From Fidelibacterota bacterium (GTDB lineage: Bacteria; Marinisomatota; Marinisomatia; Marinisomatales; Marinisomataceae), in assembly GCA_012963075.1 (NCBI GenBank), contig DTWI01000147.1, positions 1 through 5,092 on the forward strand: a stretch of DNA of 5,092 bases, given 5' to 3'. The translations under genes were made by a program, and so were the position numbers. Positions 1-5,092 of this stretch are shown here, one piece after another (position 1 is the stretch's first letter; each line of letters opens with the position of its first letter). The notes under the pieces are model-generated. The model was given only the letters and a program-made list of their open reading frames with translations, had not been told where the DNA came from and made no database searches.

Positions 1-326
1 GAATAGATAAAAAAGAATATAAAAAAGAATATGCTGAAGAAATTTTATTTGAGGCTGAAACAAAAATTAAATATAGTGGGTATATAAATAGACAAAAGGC
101 AGAAATTCAAAAAATAAAGATCTACGAGGATATGATTATTCCAAGGGGGTTTAATTATAATGAAATAAAAAGCATTTCCAATGAAAGTAGGGAAAAATTT
201 TTATTAATATTGCCTGAAACCATTGGTCAGGCTCAGCGTATTAATGGCATTAGGCCAACAGATATATCTATTTTATTAGTATATTTAAAGCGCTGGTTTC
301 ACGTGAAACGAAATAAGGTTATATAA
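1..326 (+). CDS. mnmG: tRNA uridine-5-carboxymethylaminomethyl modification enzyme MnmG (GidA), C-terminal part
   Basis: This is the 3' end of a gene that begins before the window; the frame is open from base 3 and gives 107 residues before TAA at 324-326. MnmG is an FAD protein that works with the GTPase MnmE to modify the wobble uridine of certain tRNAs in the cytoplasm. The visible part is the helical C-terminal domain, which in known homologues contacts MnmE. Recognisable family segments are IKYSGYINRQ, the IP..FNYNEIKSISNESREK stretch, and IGQAQRINGIRPTDISILLVYLKR, all close to the classical GidA C-terminus. The FAD domain lies outside the window. After LKR the protein carries a short extra tail, WFHVKRNKVI, whose DNA contains a parS palindrome. 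An ATG at 132 lies inside the gene and is not its start. The stop is 2 bp before the surA-like gene, so the two are probably cotranscribed. Confidence 0.95.
   Translation, partial: IDKKEYKKEYAEEILFEAETKIKYSGYINRQKAEIQKIKIYEDMIIPRGFNYNEIKSISNESREKFLLILPETIGQAQRINGIRPTDISILLVYLKRWFHVKRNKVI
296..309. promoter_or_regulatory. parS: parS centromere-like site (ParB-binding palindrome)
   Basis: The sequence GTTTCACGTGAAAC is a perfect 14-bp palindrome. It matches the core of the widely conserved chromosomal parS consensus TGTTNCACGTGAAACA at all 14 inner positions; the outermost bases at 295 and 310 are both G instead of T and A. In known systems ParB (Spo0J) binds this site, spreads as a CTP-dependent clamp, and loads SMC or ParA onto the origin region. 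It lies within the last codons of mnmG and is read as FHVK in that frame. Its position next to mnmG and near dnaN fits the usual clustering of parS around oriC. No parA or parB gene is visible here. Confidence 0.9.
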
Positions 327-328
327 AA

Positions 329-1624
329 ATGAATAAAAAAATATTCTTATTATTTTTTTGTGGTATGTTATTTTCTCAACAACCAATTATGTTGGATGAA
401 ATTGCTGCTGTTGTCGACGATGAAATTGTTTTATTAAGTGATGTTGTCTTGTCTGCAAATGCTCTTGCTGCACAAGAAAATGTTGATCCTTATAAAAGCC
501 CAAGTAAATATAAAAATCTGTTGTTAAGATCTGTAGAAAGCATGATTGAACAACTTGTTATTATAAAAATGGCAGAGATTGATTCTATTATGGTTTTAGA
601 AAAAGATGTAGAGAGGGCTTTAGAAAGACAAATTCAAAATATTATTTCTCAAACGGGGAGTGAAGAAGCTGCAGAACAAGTTTTGGGTCGAAAAATATCT
701 GATTTTAAAAGATCTTATAAAAATGATATGAAAGGAAAATTAATAGCTGAAAAATATACTGGTGAATTAACAAGAAATATTGAAATTACAAGGCTTGAAG
801 TAGAAGACTTTTTTAAAACATATAAAGATAGTATTCCCTCTTTTCCTAAGAGACATAAAGTTAGGCATATTTTAATTCAAATAACCCCATCTGAAGAATC
901 AATGAAAAAAACAGAATTAAAAGCTTTTAATATTTTAGAAGAAATTAACAAGGGTTTATCTTTTGAAGAGGCTGCAAAAAAATATTCAGAAGATTTTGCT
1001 TCAAAAGATAATGGTGGTTATTTAGGCTTTGTTCCAAGAGGAACATTTGTAAAAGAATTTGAAAAAGTAGCTTTTACCTTATCAATAAATACCATAAGTA
1101 AACCAATAAAAACACAATTTGGTTTTCACATTATAGAGGTTTTAGAAAGATCTGGGGAGAAAGTTGGAGTGAGACATATTTTATTGCAAACAGAAGTTGG
1201 CGACGAAGATAAAACAAAAACCTATAAGATTGTTTCTAATCTCTCTAAAAAAATAAGTACAAAAAATAATTTTGTTTCAATAGCTAAAGAATATTCAAAA
1301 GATGAAACAACAAAAGATAATGGTGGTTTATTGGGGTGGATTAATACAGATACATATCAAGTAGAGGAATTGTCCTCTGTAATAAAAAACATTCCAGAAA
1401 ACACTTGTAGTACACCAATTCTTACTGACTTTGGTTACCACTTACTTTGGATAGATAAGATTGAAGAAGGGGGCCTTCCAACTATAGAAAAAAATTGGAT
1501 TAAATTAGAACAATTGGCTTTAAACAAAAAAAAATCAGATTGGTATAGTAATTGGATAGAAAGAATAAAGACAAAAGTTTATATAAAAAGAAATCCACTT
1601 AATTATCCACAAATAACCAATTAA
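329..1624 (+). CDS. surA: periplasmic peptidyl-prolyl cis-trans isomerase / outer-membrane protein chaperone, SurA family
   Basis: The 431-residue product is about the length of E. coli SurA (428). Residues 1-16 look like a type I signal peptide (two lysines, a LLFF hydrophobic core, probable cleavage after LFS); Cys11 does not sit in a lipobox. Residues about 20-170 form the helical SurA N-terminal chaperone region, opening with the family-typical DEIAAVVDDEIVLLSDV. Two tandem parvulin domains follow: about 178-274 (VRHILIQ, DNGGYLGFVPRGTF, FGFHIIEV) and about 279-379 (VRHILLQ, DNGGLLGWINTDTY, FGYHLLWIDK). A charged tail of about 50 residues ends the protein. The family escorts unfolded outer-membrane proteins through the periplasm and isomerises prolyl bonds. 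The ATG at 329 is chosen because it opens the signal peptide and sits 2 bp after mnmG; an AAGG at 315-318 is at best a weak ribosome site. Lying between mnmG and dnaN is unusual for this family. The exact orthologue (SurA versus another PpiC/SurA-like chaperone) is less certain than the family. Confidence 0.88.
   Translation: MNKKIFLLFFCGMLFSQQPIMLDEIAAVVDDEIVLLSDVVLSANALAAQENVDPYKSPSKYKNLLLRSVESMIEQLVIIKMAEIDSIMVLEKDVERALERQIQNIISQTGSEEAAEQVLGRKISDFKRSYKNDMKGKLIAEKYTGELTRNIEITRLEVEDFFKTYKDSIPSFPKRHKVRHILIQITPSEESMKKTELKAFNILEEINKGLSFEEAAKKYSEDFASKDNGGYLGFVPRGTFVKEFEKVAFTLSINTISKPIKTQFGFHIIEVLERSGEKVGVRHILLQTEVGDEDKTKTYKIVSNLSKKISTKNNFVSIAKEYSKDETTKDNGGLLGWINTDTYQVEELSSVIKNIPENTCSTPILTDFGYHLLWIDKIEEGGLPTIEKNWIKLEQLALNKKKSDWYSNWIERIKTKVYIKRNPLNYPQITN
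1603..1611 (+). promoter_or_regulatory. consensus DnaA box
   Basis: TTATCCACA is an exact match to the high-affinity DnaA box. It lies in the last codons of the surA-like gene (coding for part of NYPQ), just before the AT-rich gap that precedes dnaN. A 9-mer can occur by chance, but this location beside the only large gap and near parS makes a functional site likely. It is the only perfect copy I found in or around the gap. Nearby degenerate copies are CTTTGCACA at 1660-1668 (one mismatch to TTWTNCACA) and TTATTAACA at 1649-1657 and 1729-1737 (one mismatch to TTATNCACA). Confidence 0.65.
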
Positions 1625-1648
1625 AAAAACAAAAAACATATTTTTTAG

Positions 1649-1659
1649 TTATTAACATT
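1649..1659 (+). repeat. 11-bp direct repeat, copy 1
   Basis: TTATTAACATT is repeated exactly at 1729-1739, 80 bp downstream and on the same strand. Its first nine bases differ from the DnaA box pattern TTATNCACA only at position 6 (A for C), so it may be a low-affinity DnaA site or the binding site of another protein. In such AT-rich DNA chance repetition is possible. Confidence 0.5.
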
Positions 1660-1728
1660 CTTTGCACATTTTATGTTCATATTTATGTGTTTCCTTTTCT
1701 CGTCTAAAAAATTTGCCTTTTTAAGTCT

Positions 1729-1739
1729 TTATTAACATT
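1729..1739 (+). repeat. 11-bp direct repeat, copy 2
   Basis: This is the second exact copy of TTATTAACATT; the first is at 1649-1659. The bases just outside the two copies differ, so the identity is confined to the 11-mer. It lies about 20 bp before the most AT-rich tract of the gap. Confidence 0.5.
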
Positions 1740-1760
1740 TACACCTTATTACTAATATTT

Positions 1761-1798
1761 ATCTTTTATATATAAGTATATAATAACTAATAAGTAAC
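1761..1798. other. AT-rich tract, possible DNA-unwinding element
   Basis: Only five of these 38 bases are G or C. The tract ends in two near-identical heptamers, TAATAAC at 1781-1787 and TAATAAG at 1788-1794, followed by TAAC. ATAAGTA occurs at 1772-1778 and again at 1790-1796. Low melting stability and TAA-type triplets recall unwinding elements and the TA[G/A] DnaA-trio motif of bacterial origins, but the triplets are interrupted every seventh base and no perfect DnaA box is adjacent. The role is inferred only from composition and position. Confidence 0.35.
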
Positions 1799-1810
1799 TT
1801 TTTCGAAAAA
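1799..1810. repeat. 12-bp AT palindrome
   Basis: TTTTTCGAAAAA is a perfect palindrome directly after the TAA-rich heptamers. It has only a central CG, so it would be a weak hairpin but could be a dimeric protein-binding site. Its last A overlaps the start of the neighbouring bulged hairpin. No specific regulator can be named. Confidence 0.3.
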
Positions 1811-1847
1811 AAAGCTTCCAAAATAGCCCTAAAATCTATTTTCTTTT
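1810..1847. repeat. bulged inverted repeat (hairpin) upstream of dnaN
   Basis: AAAATAG (1820-1826) and CTATTTT (1836-1842) are perfect complements around a 9-base loop. A further arm, AAAAG (1810-1814) with CTTTT (1843-1847), extends the stem across a 5-base bulge, giving 12 possible base pairs. The stem is AT-rich. Read on the minus strand it is followed by a run of eight T, so it has some features of an intrinsic terminator in that direction, but the low GC content makes that weak. It may instead be an origin or regulatory structure. Confidence 0.3.
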
Positions 1848-1879
1848 ACTTAGGCAATATTATATACCATAATTAAGGC

Positions 1880-1908
1880 TTGTTAAAAGCTAAGTATCTT
1901 TTTATAAT
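1880..1908 (+). promoter_or_regulatory. sigma70-type promoter for dnaN-gyrB-gyrA
   Basis: A perfect -10 hexamer TATAAT (1903-1908) lies 17 bp after TTGTTA (1880-1885), a 4-of-6 match to the -35 consensus TTGACA. Transcription starting about 7 bp after the -10 would begin near 1914-1916, only 5-7 bases before the dnaN ATG, so the message would be almost leaderless. This agrees with the lack of any Shine-Dalgarno sequence before dnaN. The -35 overlaps a short inverted repeat (GCTT 1878-1881, AAGC 1887-1890). If the organism has Bacteroidetes-type promoters, TATAATTG is also one mismatch from the TAnnTTTG element. Confidence 0.55.
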
Positions 1909-1920
1909 TGATGGTTATTT

Positions 1921-3027
1921 ATGAATATTTCAACAACAAGAAAAGAACTTCAAAGAGCATTCTCTAAATTAATAAAAACAACCCAAGCAAGATCACAAAC
2001 TCCCCTCATAAACTATACTTATATATCTTCGGGTGCTCATGGAGTGACATTACATTCAACAGATTTAGAGGTTGGAATAAAAACAACCATTACCGCATCT
2101 GTTAATACTAATGGGGAAGGATTGTTTCCCACTACCGAACTAAATGACATTATATCAGTAATAGATGAAGGGAGAGTTGATATTGAAATAGCCGGACCAC
2201 ATATTAATATTAAATCAGAGAATGGAACTTCTTTTGATATACCCACTCTTTCATTTCAAGAATATCCAAAAGTTCCAGAAAATAAGCATGAAACTGTTTA
2301 TAATATAAATACTAGCGAATTAAAAAAGATATTAGATACTATAATCTACGCAATAAATAAAGATCAATTAAAGCCAGCATTAAGTGGAGCTCTATTTTCT
2401 TTTTCGGAAGAGGGATTAAATTTTGTTTCAACCGATGGTCATAGACTTGTTGTAGTAGCAAAGAAAAATGAATCTAACATTATAGAAGATTTTATAATCC
2501 CAAAAAAATATTTAAATATGTTAAGCTCTTTTATTCAAGGACAAAAAGAATCTTCATTAATATTTAGCAATAATCATGTATTTATTAATAATGATAGAGA
2601 TGTTTTATATTCAAGATTAATTGATGAAAAATATCCAAACTATAAAGCTGTTATACCTCAGGACAATTCTTATGTTCTCAAGCTTCAAAAAGAAGATTTT
2701 TTAAATAGTATAAAAGCAACATCTATAGCAACAAATAAAAATACAAATCAAATTTCTCTTAACCTTGCATTGGGAGAAGTTTTTCTAAAAAGTGTTAATC
2801 AGCCGGAAAGCAAAACCGTGTATGCTCCTCTTAAAACAGCAGAATATGATGGAGAAAAAATTTCTATTGGATTTAATGCAACATATTTGAAAGAAGCCAT
2901 TATGAATTATCCATCAGAAGAAATTCTTTTTGTTTTTAAAGATGAATTATCAGCAACCCTACTTTTGCCAGAAACAAAAAATTACAAGACAACTATTTTG
3001 TTAATGCCGGTAAGAATTAATGAATAA
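1921..3027 (+). CDS. dnaN: DNA polymerase III subunit beta (sliding clamp)
   Basis: The 368-residue product has the normal clamp length (E. coli 366). It forms a ring dimer around DNA, tethering DNA polymerase III and binding many other partners. The three clamp domains lie at about 1-118, 127-245 and 246-368. Diagnostic stretches are MNISTTRKEL at the start, TDGHRL at 171-176 and RLIDEKYPNYKAVIP at 232-246, and the C-terminal MPVR at 362-365. TDGHRL and MPVR correspond to residues lining the partner-binding cleft in E. coli. The start at 1921 is the first in-frame ATG and aligns with the family N-terminus; the ATG at 1911 is out of frame. No Shine-Dalgarno sequence precedes it. dnaN normally follows dnaA, but here a gap and a surA-like gene precede it. 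Its last 8 bases overlap gyrB, implying coupled translation. Confidence 0.97.
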   Translation: MNISTTRKELQRAFSKLIKTTQARSQTPLINYTYISSGAHGVTLHSTDLEVGIKTTITASVNTNGEGLFPTTELNDIISVIDEGRVDIEIAGPHINIKSENGTSFDIPTLSFQEYPKVPENKHETVYNINTSELKKILDTIIYAINKDQLKPALSGALFSFSEEGLNFVSTDGHRLVVVAKKNESNIIEDFIIPKKYLNMLSSFIQGQKESSLIFSNNHVFINNDRDVLYSRLIDEKYPNYKAVIPQDNSYVLKLQKEDFLNSIKATSIATNKNTNQISLNLALGEVFLKSVNQPESKTVYAPLKTAEYDGEKISIGFNATYLKEAIMNYPSEEILFVFKDELSATLLLPETKNYKTTILLMPVRINE

Positions 3028-4966
3028 TAAAAATAGTTATAGCGCAGAAAAAATTACAGTTTTAAAAGGATTAGAAGCTGTAAGAAAAAGGCCAGCAATG
3101 TATATTGGGGACATTGGGAAGAGAGGTCTTCACCATTTAGTTAATGAAGTCATTGATAATAGTATTGATGAGGCTCTTGCTGGTTTTTGTACTAAAATAA
3201 TTGTTACTATTGAGAAAGACGGCTCTATCTCTATAGAAGACAATGGAAGAGGTATTCCTGTAGAAATTCACAAAGAAGAAGGTATTCCCGCACTTGAAGT
3301 TGTTATGACAATTCTACATGCTGGTGGAAAATTTGATAAAAATACATATAAGGTTTCAGGAGGTCTTCATGGAGTTGGAGTTTCTGTTGTAAATGCTTTG
3401 TCTGAAAATTTAAGAGCAGAAATTCATCGTGATGGAGAAGCATATGAACAAAAATATCAAATTGGAAAAGCAGTAAGTCCTGTAAGAAAAATTGGAAAAA
3501 GCGATAAAACAGGAACAATTATTAATTTTACTCCAGACTCAACAATCTTTAAAAATCAAAGTTTTGAAGAAGAAACAATAAGAGTAAGACTTAAAGAATT
3601 AGCATATTTGAATAAAAATTTAATTATTATTTTAAAAAATAATATAACAGAAGAAGAAGAAACAAAATTTCATTTTTCAGGAGGTTTGTCTGATTTTGTA
3701 AAATATTTAGATGGAGACGAAGACCTTATTCACAATGAAATTATTACTGTCTTTAGAGAAGAAGGAGAAGTTCCAGTAGATCTTGCCTTAAGATATAGTA
3801 CAAGTTATAATAATAATATTTTTTCTTTTGTTAATAATATTAATACAATAGAAGGAGGAACTCATCTTTCTGGTTTTAGGTCTGCATTAACAAGATCTCT
3901 TAATAATTACGCAAATAAAAATGATTTAATTAAAGCAAAGAAAAATGAAAAATTTTCTCTTTCAGGAGACGACTTTAGAGAAGGATTAACAGCAGTTCTT
4001 TCTATAAAAGTTCAAGAACCTCAATTTGAAGGGCAAACAAAAACAAAACTTGGAAATGGAGAAATTAAAGGAATTGTAGACAGAATTATTTATGATGGAA
4101 TTCAGGCATTTTTAGAAGAAAATCCACAAGTTGGAAAAAGAATAATTGAAAAAGCAGCAGAAGCAGCGCGAGCAAGAATTGCTGCAAAAAAAGCTAGAGA
4201 GCTTGTTAGAAAAAAATCTGGGCTTGGGTCAACTCTTCCAGGAAAATTAGCGGACTGTTCAAATAAAGACCCCCTACAATGTGAAATTTTTTTGGTTGAA
4301 GGAGATTCTGCGGGAGGAACAGCAAAACAAGGAAGAGATAGAAGAACTCAAGCAATTTTACCCCTTAGGGGAAAAGTAATTAATTCTGAGAAAGCCAGGG
4401 AAGACAAACTTTTGTCTAATAATGAAATTCAATCAATTATTACAGCGCTTGGCGCTGGATTTGGAGAAGACGAGACAGATCCAAACAGCTTTAATTTAGA
4501 AAAACTTCGATACCACAAAGTAGTAATTATGACAGACGCAGATGTAGACGGTAGTCACATTAGAACTCTTTTATTAACCTTTTTTTGGAGAAAAATGAAA
4601 AGATTAGTACAAAACGGACACGTTTATATGGCAAGACCTCCTTTATATAAATTAAAACAAGGAAAAAAAGAAAGATATGCATATACAGACGAAGAAAGAG
4701 ACCTAACAATACAAAGACTTGAAGCTGAGAATTCAACAACAAAAATTGATATTCAAAGATATAAAGGCCTTGGAGAAATGAATGCCGACCAACTTTGGAA
4801 CACAACCATGAATGCCGAAACAAGAACGCTTGTACAGGTTACCGTTGATCACGTTATGGAAGAAGAAACAAACGTTCGCTTTAGAGAACTAATGGGAAGC
4901 GAAGTAGAACATAGAAGAAAATTTATTACAGAAAGAGCAAAATTTGCAACAAACATTGATATATAA
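3020..4966 (+). CDS. gyrB: DNA gyrase subunit B
   Basis: The 648-residue product is of the short GyrB type, without the roughly 170-residue insertion of E. coli GyrB (804). With GyrA it makes the A2B2 enzyme that introduces negative supercoils using ATP. The GHKL ATPase domain (about 10-220) shows Glu43 and Asn47 in [12 protein letters not shown], Asp74 in EDNGRGIPV, and the glycine-rich [15 protein letters not shown] at 114-128. The transducer domain (about 221-395) carries the QTK loop at 339-341. The TOPRIM domain has EGDSAGG at 427-433, [12 protein letters not shown] at 448-459 and [12 protein letters not shown] at 505-516, so the metal-binding acidic residues Glu427, Asp506 and Asp508 are intact. 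The GyrA-contact tail contains [15 protein letters not shown] at 579-593. ParE is the main alternative; the dnaN and gyrA neighbours favour GyrB. The ATG at 3020 overlaps the dnaN end by 8 bp and no strong ribosome site is seen, suggesting translational coupling. Confidence 0.97.
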   Translation: MNNKNSYSAEKITVLKGLEAVRKRPAMYIGDIGKRGLHHLVNEVIDNSIDEALAGFCTKIIVTIEKDGSISIEDNGRGIPVEIHKEEGIPALEVVMTILHAGGKFDKNTYKVSGGLHGVGVSVVNALSENLRAEIHRDGEAYEQKYQIGKAVSPVRKIGKSDKTGTIINFTPDSTIFKNQSFEEETIRVRLKELAYLNKNLIIILKNNITEEEETKFHFSGGLSDFVKYLDGDEDLIHNEIITVFREEGEVPVDLALRYSTSYNNNIFSFVNNINTIEGGTHLSGFRSALTRSLNNYANKNDLIKAKKNEKFSLSGDDFREGLTAVLSIKVQEPQFEGQTKTKLGNGEIKGIVDRIIYDGIQAFLEENPQVGKRIIEKAAEAARARIAAKKARELVRKKSGLGSTLPGKLADCSNKDPLQCEIFLVEGDSAGGTAKQGRDRRTQAILPLRGKVINSEKAREDKLLSNNEIQSIITALGAGFGEDETDPNSFNLEKLRYHKVVIMTDADVDGSHIRTLLLTFFWRKMKRLVQNGHVYMARPPLYKLKQGKKERYAYTDEERDLTIQRLEAENSTTKIDIQRYKGLGEMNADQLWNTTMNAETRTLVQVTVDHVMEEETNVRFRELMGSEVEHRRKFITERAKFATNIDI

Positions 4967-4968
4967 AA

Positions 4969-5092
4969 ATGGACCTAGACAGAGATAACATAATAGAGAA
5001 AGAACTTTTAAAAGAGCTAGAAGAAAGCTATTTGAATTATTCTATGTCGGTTATTATGCCGAGAGCTCTTCCCGATGCTCGAGACGGACTAA
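4969..5092 (+). CDS. gyrA: DNA gyrase subunit A, N-terminal part
   Basis: The first 41 codons of a gene that runs off the window. The product begins [20 protein letters not shown] and continues [21 protein letters not shown], which matches the family's SYLxYAMSVIVxRALPDxRDGLKP opening. GyrA is the DNA-breaking subunit; its catalytic tyrosine lies further downstream and cannot be seen. The reading [12 protein letters not shown], in place of the commoner GRALPDVRDGL, is a minor lineage-type variant. The ATG at 4969 follows the gyrB stop by 2 bp within an A-rich junction and has no Shine-Dalgarno sequence, so gyrA is probably translated by coupling to gyrB. ParC is the alternative, but the position directly after gyrB supports GyrA. 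Confidence 0.93.
   Translation, partial: MDLDRDNIIEKELLKELEESYLNYSMSVIMPRALPDARDGL

Larger units (their letters stand above)
1603..1920. other. candidate replication-origin region (surA-dnaN gap)
   Basis: The non-coding part (1625-1920, 296 bp) has about 21 % GC by hand count (23 G, 39 C) and no convincing open frame. With the last bases of surA it contains a perfect DnaA box, several one-mismatch boxes, an exact 11-bp direct repeat, a very AT-rich tract suited to strand opening, a bulged hairpin and the dnaN promoter. Origins commonly lie next to dnaA-dnaN or near mnmG, and parS sites cluster around them, which supports the idea. Against it: only one perfect DnaA box, no dnaA gene in view, genes on both sides pointing the same way, and no GC-skew switch between them. 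It could instead be a relic or simply the dnaN regulatory region. Confidence 0.5.

Noticed and set aside
1121..1130. GTTTTCACA inside surA as a DnaA box
   Set aside because: It has one mismatch to a relaxed pattern, is deep in coding sequence and has no companion sites.
1631..1646. A6-CATA-T6 inverted repeat after surA as a terminator
   Set aside because: The stem is pure A:T and too weak for an intrinsic terminator; such runs are expected in AT-rich DNA.
1779..1784. TATAAT as a second promoter in the gap
   Set aside because: No acceptable -35 hexamer lies 16-18 bp upstream, and the surrounding tract is so AT-rich that a chance match is likely.
2037..2246. 69-aa open frame on the minus strand within dnaN
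   Set aside because: It is antisense to a strongly conserved dnaN region, resembles no family I know and has no ribosome site; a shadow frame.
3303..3518. 71-aa open frame on the minus strand within gyrB
   Set aside because: Its Phe/Leu/His-rich composition is what the complement of Glu/Lys-rich gyrB codons yields; no independent signal.
4560..4823. 87-aa hydrophobic open frame on the minus strand within gyrB
   Set aside because: It lies opposite the conserved TOPRIM and tail regions; its apparent hydrophobicity comes from A-rich sense codons read in reverse.
1..5092. Search for a novel defence, mobile or CRISPR system
   Set aside because: All coding space is taken by five recognised core genes. 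No spaced repeat array, transposase, terminal inverted repeats or tRNA were seen.

Overview
The window is a compact, AT-rich stretch of a bacterial chromosome. Every gene is on the + strand, in the order mnmG (3' end) - surA-like chaperone - non-coding gap of about 296 bp - dnaN - gyrB - gyrA (5' end). All five proteins belong to well-known families. The SurA-type protein has a signal peptide and two parvulin domains, which points to a Gram-negative cell with a periplasm. The low GC content, scarcity of clear Shine-Dalgarno sites and general look of the proteins suggest an uncultured FCB-group-like lineage (for example Marinimicrobia/SAR406-like). That placement is an impression from sequence style, not a demonstrated assignment.

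Left part (1-1624): the last 107 codons of mnmG end in a short tail, and the DNA of that tail is a perfect 14-bp palindrome matching the core of the ParB-binding site parS. Two bases later comes a 431-aa periplasmic peptidyl-prolyl isomerase. Its final codons contain a perfect consensus DnaA box, TTATCCACA.

Middle (1625-1920): the only sizeable gap in the window. It is about 21 % GC and has more C than G, unlike most of the flanking gene sequence. It holds an exact 11-bp direct repeat with copies 80 bp apart (each DnaA-box-like), a very AT-rich tract with TAA-rich heptamers, a bulged hairpin, and a good sigma70-like promoter just before dnaN. With parS on one side and dnaN-gyrB-gyrA on the other, this is a plausible replication-origin region. 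Only one perfect DnaA box is present, dnaA itself is not here, and GC skew does not flip across the gap, so an oriC call is a hypothesis.

Right part (1921-5092): dnaN (sliding clamp), gyrB and gyrA form a tight replication/topology operon with an 8-bp overlap and then a 2-bp gap. The clamp tethers DNA polymerase III, and the two gyrase subunits form the A2B2 enzyme that removes positive supercoils ahead of the fork.

I found no undescribed enzymatic system, mobile element, CRISPR array or RNA gene. The interest lies in how segregation and initiation signals (parS, DnaA box) are embedded in the ends of coding genes, and in the unusual gene order: surA where rsmG/parA/parB are often found, and dnaN without dnaA in front.
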